From Cyanophora paradoxa (taxonomy: Eukaryota; Glaucocystophyceae; Cyanophorales; Cyanophoraceae): 64,000 nucleotides of DNA. This document shows positions 57,791 to 64,000 of the stretch, piece after piece. The position numbers were made by a program, and so were the translations under genes. The DNA lies in NCBI GenBank assembly GCA_004431415.1, contig QPMI01000159.1, positions 84,327-148,326 on the forward strand, written 5' to 3'. The notes beneath the pieces are model-generated. The model saw only the letters and a program-made list of their open reading frames with translations, made no database searches and was not told the DNA's origin. Every line of letters begins with the position of its first letter. The first letter of the stretch is position 1.

Positions 57791-57913
57791 GAGCGTTTCT
57801 TCTCTTATCTTTGGGATCAGAAAATAATTTACAGGGCTCAATAGAAATTCATTTCGGCGGTGCGTCGTAGGTTTCGATTTCAAAAGTGAAATAATGCGCC
57901 CAAACCCCGAAAT

Positions 57914-58757
57914 CTAAGAGAGCGCCATCATGGTCGATGAGTTTAATCGTGAGGCGGTCGAAGATTTTAATTCGCGGAATTCACGAATGAGAGGCACCGT
58001 AGTGGACGTGTCGAAGTGGTAGATATCACCATGTTCGAGTTCCTGTGGGATTGGAATGCGCATGAAATAACCATCGACGTGCTTGTTGACTGAGCGAATA
58101 AACGGCGCAAATTCATCAATATATAGCCAGATCATCGCCGCCGGGTCTCATCTCCACGAGTATAGCCGCGAATGCGTCGATTGAGTGTCACAGTTCCCGT
58201 CCCAGGATTAAACACAAGGAATGTATCGCTTGCAAAAGGGGTAAATGTCTCGTAAACATATAGCTGAATATCTTTGAAACCGAATATTGCGAGTTCTTAG
58301 CGATTGCTTTGCGATTACTGATTTTCTGAGTGTTTCAGGGGAAGCTTTGGAGAACTTGAACCAAAGTTACTATCACTGAAAAACTCATAGATCTTTGAAG
58401 TAGTATTATAGCGGCATTTAATATATTTTCCACCGAAATCTGAAAGGCGAGCTGCTTCGAGTCTTTCTGTGACTTTTGCGGCAAGGTCGTCTTTGGTGTA
58501 AAATCCTTTGGGATTGTGATGGTCACGAATCCGGAATCCGAAGCTGTGACCGAAAAATAGAGTTCCATGCGCTCGATGGTTGCACCAGTCGCGTCTATAT
58601 CGTTTGTCACGGTCGAAAGAACATTGGGAACCGTTGCCTGCACCAGGCGCACAGATTTTACGTTGTCATAGCGACGGGGTAATGTCACTACATACTGGTT
58701 TGGCTGAGTAAACTCCTCATCGCGATCATCGCTCGAAAAGCTCAGGTATTCTTTCAT
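57914..58757 (-). pseudogene. Penton / minor capsid protein, element 2, frameshifted
   Basis: N-terminus MKEYLSFSSDDRDEEFTQPN, VVTLPRRYDNVKSVRLVQAT, VPNVLSTV is the penton signature shared with 33622-34497. The frame breaks near 58,390 and again before the C-terminal part (IWLYIDEFAPFIRSVNKHVD; YFMRIPIPQELEHGDIYHFD). About 280 codons in all. Its start faces that of the next gene with only 16 nt between. Confidence 0.65.
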
Positions 58758-58773
58758 CTTACTATAATAGATT
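58758..58773. promoter_or_regulatory. 16-nt divergent promoter between two minor capsid genes
   Basis: CTTACTATAATAGATT separates two divergent ATGs. The gene-sense minus strand reads TATTATAGTAAG before the start, the same TATAGTRA element seen before the AT-hook and ATPase genes. Both transcripts must have nearly no leader. Confidence 0.5.
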
Positions 58774-59616
58774 ATGAAAAGAATAACAATAAATTGCGAC
58801 AGTAGAGACCTTGAAAATGGCGTGCTGCACTTGAAAACGCGCCTTAATAATGTGCGACGATTTCGTGTGCTATCCGCTGAGATTCCAATAGCTCTTATGT
58901 TGTTCCGCCCGATCAGACAATAACTATAACGCTTCTAAACGAAGAGCCCACAGTAATCCCCGCATCCAAAATGATAGCACCGATTCCCAGCGTAAACGAT
59001 TATTATTACGTCGATGCTGATAACGAACGATATCCAAAAGAGAGAGCTCTAAACAGTGATGCTTTACTCGGATTTGCGGCGGTTCTTTTAATCCTCTCGG
59101 TCTCTTCCCCGTTTCCTATTCTCTCGCTCTGTCTACCAACCGGTTCGTGTTCTCTTCTCCGAATAGCCCGTTTACATTAGAGTCCTCAGACCAGGAGTTC
59201 TGTGATTGTCTCGGCATAGAACCCGGAGTGGTTTACACCAGCACACCAGAACCAGTGCCGGTTCCACTCAGAGATTACCCCAGTCGCTACGCGATTATAT
59301 GCCCGAAAATGGTCGACTTTAATGCAATTCCATATATTTACCTTGATATCGAAGAGCTCCGCCCTTTTACCAAATTCGCAGCGGTTACAGGTAGACAGAA
59401 CAATGTCGACGACTCCTATCTATTGCGAATTCAGATGAATTCGGACTTTGGTAGATATTCCTTTTACCACGAACCGAGCGCAAGCATCCCTTTCGTAAAT
59501 GTCACATCGCAACTCCATTTAGATCGTCTCACAATTTCGCTTCGAAAATGGCGGGCTCTGTTGCGGATATAAACGGTCTCTCATACTCGTTTCAGCTCGA
59601 AGTGATCACGGATTAA
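58774..59616 (+). pseudogene. Second penton-like minor capsid protein, element 2, frameshifted
   Basis: N-terminus MKRITINCDSRDLENGVLHL, NNVRRFRVLSAEIP has the same SRD...NV.R.R.L.AEIP pattern as the pentons. After a shift near 58,890 the frame reads PPDQTITITLLNEE, then after more breaks YPSRYAIICPKMVDFNAIPY, LDIEELRPFTKFAAVTGRQN, SQLHLDRLTISLR and, in a third frame, GSVADINGLSYSFQLEVITD with TAA at 59614. The last segment is the typical end of PLV minor capsid proteins. About 280 codons. Its stop overlaps that of the convergent gene in TTAA. Confidence 0.6.
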
Positions 59617-60390
59617 ACGTAGTAGCCCTCGAAATCTATTCGGCATGCCGAAGCTACGTTCGTCGTGAGCACCCAGATTACGAGGGTTCTCACAGATCTC
59701 GGGTTCGCTAAGAAATGTTCGTCGGGCTCCGCACTTCCGGCTATTTGATTTGCATTGGTAAACACTCTCGTCGCGCCGGCTTCTGTGTATGTAACAAGCG
59801 CAGAAACTCCGGAAGTGAGCTGGTAATCGATCTCAAACGTTTTAATATAGTTGCCATTCGCAGCCGGCTTCATTTTTATTGAGGAAAGCATGAACAGACG
59901 CGGAAAATCGATGCGTAAATAATTGCCTCCCGACCTACTACCTTGCGGCGGGTTGGTAAATCCCACCCACCCCGTAGCATTCGACCAGCGGCATTGGAGG
60001 CTGTCCCGAATTCCGCAATAAAAGCGCTATTATCGAGCGGCACCCAGTGGACTCCGGGGGTGCGCTTACATCTGTGCACCCGGACAGATTAATTATGGGA
60101 ACGTCGCCCTCTGATAAATTCATTGTCAGCACTGAATACATCGCATTAAAATACGTTTGCTGTGCGGAAACAAAGGCGAGCGCTTCCGTTTCCAAATATT
60201 GCAGGTGCGTCGTTGTGATTGTATCGAGGGTCATTTTATCTTTCGGTAAAGGAACGCTCAGCTTATAGTAGCGATCGTAATTCTGATCATCGTTTCTGGG
60301 TAAAAGTTCCAGTAGCTTTACGTGGCGTTTAGATCGCTCGACTCTAAGAACATGCTGAGAATTGGCGATCCTGTGGCGCTTAGCATCCAT
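59613..60390 (-). pseudogene. Virion protein with C-terminal discoidin (F5/8C) domain, frameshifted
   Basis: The first frame, MDAKRHRIANSQHVLRVERS to about 60,060, ends in AMYSVLTMNLSEGDVPIINL. After one or two shifts the second part (59613-59966 plus a short lead SNATGWVGFTNPPQG) has NYLRIDFPRLFMLSSIKMKP, FEIDYQLTSGVSALVTYTEA, FLANPRSVRTLVIWVLTTNV and CRIDFEGYYV, the strand order of a discoidin/coagulation factor 5/8 C domain, which binds carbohydrates or membranes. Probably an attachment protein. Overlaps the patatin gene end by 11 nt. Confidence 0.6.
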
Positions 60391-61093
60391 TGCACGATCC
60401 CCAATTTTTCATGGTGTCATACGAATATCCCGCGGTTGCTTTATCGGCGTCTTGGACGTGACCCGCCGTAATCGAGACCACGATAAGCTCCTCCTCGCAA
60501 GAGTTTCCGAATAAAGTGCGGGCAAATGTGTAGCCGCAAACCCCGGGCGAATTATTTCCACTCATGCAACCATCAATTAAACAGTATGTTCTTCCGGCGA
60601 CTGTGACTTGTTTCGCTCGAAATAGTCGGAGCAGCCGAGGTAGCCCTTGCAGCATCGCGCACAAGCATCCCATTAATGTCTTCATCGTTGCTTGAAATAA
60701 AAACGGGGACATTTGAACCGTGTCGAACGCAGTCACGATGGTGGTTTGTAGAGATCCGCCATGGTCGCTGAGCCGCAGAGTTCCAGAGCCACAGCTCTAA
60801 GTTAGTTGCTTCATACTGGGGCGTTGCACAATCGATGTAAGCACTCGTGGATTCGCGAAAATCAGCGGTAGTTTCGCTTTGTAGAGCGCCAGAATATCAG
60901 TAGCAGTATATTTAGGGCGCCATCGTTCCCTTGATATTCAAAAGGAGCGCGATTAATCCACCTGTGGATGTTCCCGCAAAGCAGTCGAATAGCTTTGGAT
61001 TCGTTTACCGGTTTGGGCTTCAATCTGTGCCAGTATAGCAGCCTCGATTATTCCACGCGACCCTCCACCACTCAGACATAAAACGGTCTTCAT
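60380..61093 (-). pseudogene. Patatin-like phospholipase, element 2, frameshifted
   Basis: Starts MKTVLCLSGGGSRGIIEAAI, the patatin oxyanion-hole segment (GGGSRG). One base is missing near 60,993, after which the frame reads FDCFAGTSTGGLIAL, the GxSxG nucleophile. The last piece (60380-60736) has YCLIDGCMSGNNSPGVCGYT, where DG with the following NN is the catalytic Asp region, then ELIVVSITAGHVQD. So both members of the Ser-Asp dyad are encoded. About 235 codons. Patatins hydrolyse membrane lipids; in a virus this could help membrane passage or release. At least three frame changes are needed. Confidence 0.75.
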
Positions 61094-61136
61094 TATCTTA
61101 TATACTTCTTATATATCTTCTTTGTTTATAAAGAGG
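61094..61136. promoter_or_regulatory. 43-nt AT-rich divergent promoter, patatin / fibre
   Basis: Contains TATATACTTCTTATATATC and GTTTATAAAGAGG directly before the plus ATG; TATA-like words point both ways. Confidence 0.5.
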
Positions 61137-63817
61137 ATGTCGTTCCTGAATCCGCGACCAGACGCACGAGTTATTAATTCGACCACTCAGATAGAGGACA
61201 CTGATCAGGTAAACACTGAAATTCGCGGTCTCTGAGAATAAATTACAATGCAGACCGCGAAGATCCAGTCAGTGGACACCGAGCAGACCCGCAGCTTTGC
61301 AGTTAATGAACGTCGAGAAAGGGGATCATAACTTGGAATCGACTTTTTACTTGATGATAACGAACGAACAGAGTCGCCAGCATTCAGGCAACCCGCCAGC
61401 TACCGAAAACGGTGCGATATAATCGCAGGAACATCCAAAAGCATTCGATAGAGGTCGCTTAAACTTCTTCATTCAAGATGAGAGCGGTTTCCAAAATGCA
61501 GCTATGAGAATCGTGGATAATAGCACACTTATAGCGGAGTATCCACACGGAAAACAAAGGTAGAGGTCGTCCATGATCTCTCAGCAGGTAATCTTACGAC
61601 GAGTAACATTACAGCAAGTAACATCACTACGGATACCCTAAATGTAAACTCGCTCAACTCCGAGTCGTTTTTCGCCACCAATGTCGCAACCTGTAACCTA
61701 AACATCGAATCCTTTGTGATTCAGAAGAGCGAATCGTTCCCCAGATAACAGAGGGTGTTTTCACATTAGACCCCGCGAAACCGACCTTAGAAATTGTCGA
61801 AAATGGGACGTTGTCGATATAATTGGCGCCAATGCTCCGAATGTGAGATCCTTAGCACTTGATAAAACGACTATATCATTTGCAGAAGAAATTCGGCTTT
61901 ACCACAGAGAAACAGCACTGAAACAACCATGTTCACATAACCAGAGACAATATAAACGATCTTTAGGCAAGGACATCGTAAAGGCGTTTTTGGAGTTTGA
62001 AAGGAGCAAGAACACCAAAGATTCCAGCCAGGATGGAACCCTCACGACCCACACAACCGAAATCGCGGCTTTGCAATCAGAAATTAATGCTCTGTTTGCA
62101 GCAGATGGAGCGCTTGCAATTACCTTAGCCCATATTCTGTCGAAAAGGAACATATACCCCGCGACTGACAACACATACCGAGTTGGTTTATCGAATCTGA
62201 GATGGTCAGAGTGCATGGAGTTTCCATGTTGCCTCCAATTTAATCTTCCATTAAATCACTCACTCCGACCTAATCAGATTCTTACCAATGGTAATGCACT
62301 GATCAGCTACACCGACTATAATAGTAACCTTTCCCGCTCGGTTTCGCAAACTGAGACCTACACTGTCGAGGATACCCTCAGCAGCTCGCAATGGGTCTAT
62401 GTCTCTTATGTAGGCAAACCTACATATACATTCACTTGGGATCAGTTGGGTGTCACAGGTTCGAGACGACTATACCCACTGTTTCATTGGTGGATCACAC
62501 TACTTATTATAATCCTATCTATAACAATAATGAATCGAATAAAGCATTTATCCAAAATGTCACCTCCACAGGGTTTCAGGTTTCGTTTGTCATTAACGAG
62601 ACATACAATTACTTATCATCCGAAACAACTCATTGAGTTCCGAAGCTACTATTAGTTTCACTCTTAACATCAATTACATTAGCCCTGTATTCGATAGCAA
62701 ACCCAGAGTAAAGGTTACCGAGATTTACAAGGTAGCAATATCGTGCCCTTCTCACAGAATTTCGATCTTGGGCGAATCTTTAAGGTGGAACACAGTTTAC
62801 TCTTTGAGTGCAAACACCTGTAATATTGTGGTCGCAGGATCATCGGCTACTATTGGAGAACTGACCGCCCTTTTAGAAAGGAGTTTCTCAGAGAACTGTA
62901 TATAACAAAGTCTGATTTACCAGATGCTATTTCGTTGGTGCTCTCCCCAACTCCCAGCATCTCATACCACAATGTGAAAGACACAAGTAATGTAGTGCAG
63001 GAGTGGAAGCAAAGTATTCCAGGCATCCGAGATCAGCAACAACATATAGATATCTTGCAGGGGTTCCAGCGAATTTTAATTTCACATTTGAGACACCATT
63101 TGTTTCCCCTCCTACTATTGAAATAACAGACACGAATTTGTATGTGGTCAATGATGGGTCACTACATCACTTCAAAATGCACCAGCCGGCTACTCCCATT
63201 TGTTGCAACTAACATAACAACCACCGGCTTCACACTTGTCGGAAATGCAACAGTGACATATGCTCTGACATATCCTGTTGGGTTGTATTTTGCGAAATTT
63301 AATCTCTCTGTCCCAGCAGTGTCCCTTTCTCCTCCCTTTACTATCAGTTGGAAGGCAACAGGAACTATTCCGCGATTTGACCCGAAGATCGATTAAAAAT
63401 AAGGTATCCTCTCGATGTTACCGACATTCACACTACGAGGATCAATGGGCAGAATTTCGTGTTTAATGGAACCAATGCGACTCTGATCGAATAGAGTCAC
63501 AAATAATTACTTTTTCGATTCTCGATATATTAATACTTGCAACATTGTCATACAGAAAACGTTTGAGATCGCAGTAAGACCTTAACAGTCACCTTGCCCA
63601 CTCACTCGAATGTCTCAGATGGATTTCACTATTATCTTTTCAATCGTAATTACACCTCTATATTCCATATCCTTCTGAGACTGTCAACATGAGCTATCCC
63701 AGAGTCACCCTAACATCGACCAATGCTGACTTCTTTGGATCCACGGACTTTATGACCTTCTTTGCTTTCACATCCTCTACTGATGGTCTCTTAGTTTATT
63801 ACACTTTCAAGGTATGA
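61137..63817 (+). pseudogene. Fibre-like protein, element 2, many frameshifts
   Basis: Starts MSFLNPRPDARVINSTTQIE. Further on, across at least eight frame changes, come short triple-beta-type repeats (NLTTSNITASNITTDTLNVN), LTTHTTEIAALQSEINALFA (coiled coil), TDNTYRVGLSNLRWSE (a chaperone-domain-like N-x-Y-x-h-G-x-x-x-x-RW motif common in phage tail fibres) and repeated 60-90-residue beta-rich units with FTWDQLGVTG, FNFTFETPFVSPPTIEI and similar. The last piece reads ADFFGSTDFMTFFAFTSSTD and ends at 63815. If intact it would be about 890 aa. Likely a trimeric attachment fibre. Confidence 0.55.
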
Positions 63818-63934
63818 TGCTGTTTGGACTCAGCTTGACAGCCACCCAAATACAGATGTAATCGAGTGGGCGTAAGAAATATATAAAAACCGCTTCCCCA
63901 TGGTGTGCACTGTCCGGCTCGACTGTCCGGCTCG

Positions 63935-64000
63935 ATGACAGATACCACTCCTAACCTAAATAACATTGGATTGCACTCGACATGCAATATTTATGTGCAA
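63935..64000 (+). CDS. Start of a further element 2 gene (truncated by window end)
   Basis: Open frame of 22 codons from MTDTTPNLNNIGLHSTCNIY to the end of the window, with AATATATAAAAAC (TATA-like) about 50 nt upstream and two tandem copies of CTGTCCGGCTCGA just before the ATG. Product unknown. Confidence 0.35.
   Translation, partial: MTDTTPNLNNIGLHSTCNIYVQ

Larger units (their letters stand above)
46494..64000. mobile_element. Integrated polinton-like virus (element 2), right end beyond window
   Basis: Host homology and GC content drop near 46,490; from there on all recognisable genes are viral. The set includes S-adenosylmethionine decarboxylase, rve integrase, polymerase-helicase, packaging ATPase, major capsid, two penton-like proteins, discoidin-domain protein, patatin and fibre. 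At least 17.5 kb. The left boundary is approximate: I see no TIR because the right end is outside the window. Several genes carry frameshifts while the integrase, the small left-end genes and the ATPase are open. It is not closely related to element 1 (different polymerase type and extra genes). Confidence 0.85.

Noticed and set aside
63911-63936. Tandem CTGTCCGGCTCGA repeat as an integration or terminal site
   Set aside because: Only two 13-nt copies and no matching sequence at the left edge of element 2.
1-64000. CRISPR arrays, rRNA operons or tRNA genes
   Set aside because: No regularly spaced direct repeats with unique spacers, and no recognisable rRNA or tRNA sequences were seen by eye.

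Overview
The window is nuclear DNA of a eukaryotic microalga carrying two integrated viral (Polinton / polinton-like) elements. The evidence for a eukaryote is a set of very GC-rich, compact, intron-dense housekeeping genes (DIS3/RRP44, NAT9, a cis-prenyltransferase, COQ7 and others) whose short introns start with GTGCG, GTCCG or GCGCG and end in AG. Such GC-rich GYGCGY-type donors recall haptophytes, but the lineage assignment is an inference.

Layout. 1-2.9 kb: a 0.75-kb direct repeat in two copies and non-coding GC-rich DNA. 3.0-18.7 kb: six host genes alternating in strand, in divergent/convergent pairs: DIS3 (-), NAT9 (+), cis-prenyltransferase (-), an unrecognised type II membrane protein (+), an ankyrin-repeat IQANK1-like protein (-) and COQ7 (+). 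18.7-21 kb: intergenic, with a 189-bp MITE-like element. 21.0-28.8 kb: a large multi-exon gene for a Thr-rich protein with ricin-B-like lectin modules (copy 1). 28.8-31.6 kb: intergenic. 31.6-46.5 kb: a tandem second copy of the lectin gene (copy 2), interrupted by both viral elements.

Element 1 (32,500-42,837; 10.3 kb) is a complete small Polinton. It has 0.4-0.46 kb terminal inverted repeats, a protein-primed DNA polymerase B, an rve integrase, major capsid and penton proteins, an FtsK/HerA-type packaging ATPase, an AT-hook protein and an AP2-like protein, all in intact frames. It sits exactly on the splice acceptor of the third intron of lectin copy 2. The target AGGTA is duplicated and the right end reads polypyrimidine-CAG|GTA, so the whole virus is framed as a consensus GT...AG intron and the host reading frame is kept across the junction. 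This is the most striking observation in the window.

Element 2 (about 46.5 kb to beyond the window end, at least 17 kb) is a larger, different polinton-like virus. It encodes a bacterial-type S-adenosylmethionine decarboxylase, a tandem DUF5710 protein, an rve integrase, a DNA polymerase running into an SF1 helicase and an HNH-like tail, an AT-hook protein, a packaging ATPase, a major capsid protein, two penton-like minor capsid proteins, a discoidin-domain protein, a patatin-like phospholipase and a fibre-like protein. Many of its genes, mainly rightward of 49.6 kb, are broken by single-base frameshifts, so it looks like a decaying endogenous virus (or an error-prone stretch of assembly). 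A conserved sequence (ACCGGAGAAAATAATTTCGG and variants) lies just upstream of several of its start codons and is a likely viral promoter motif.
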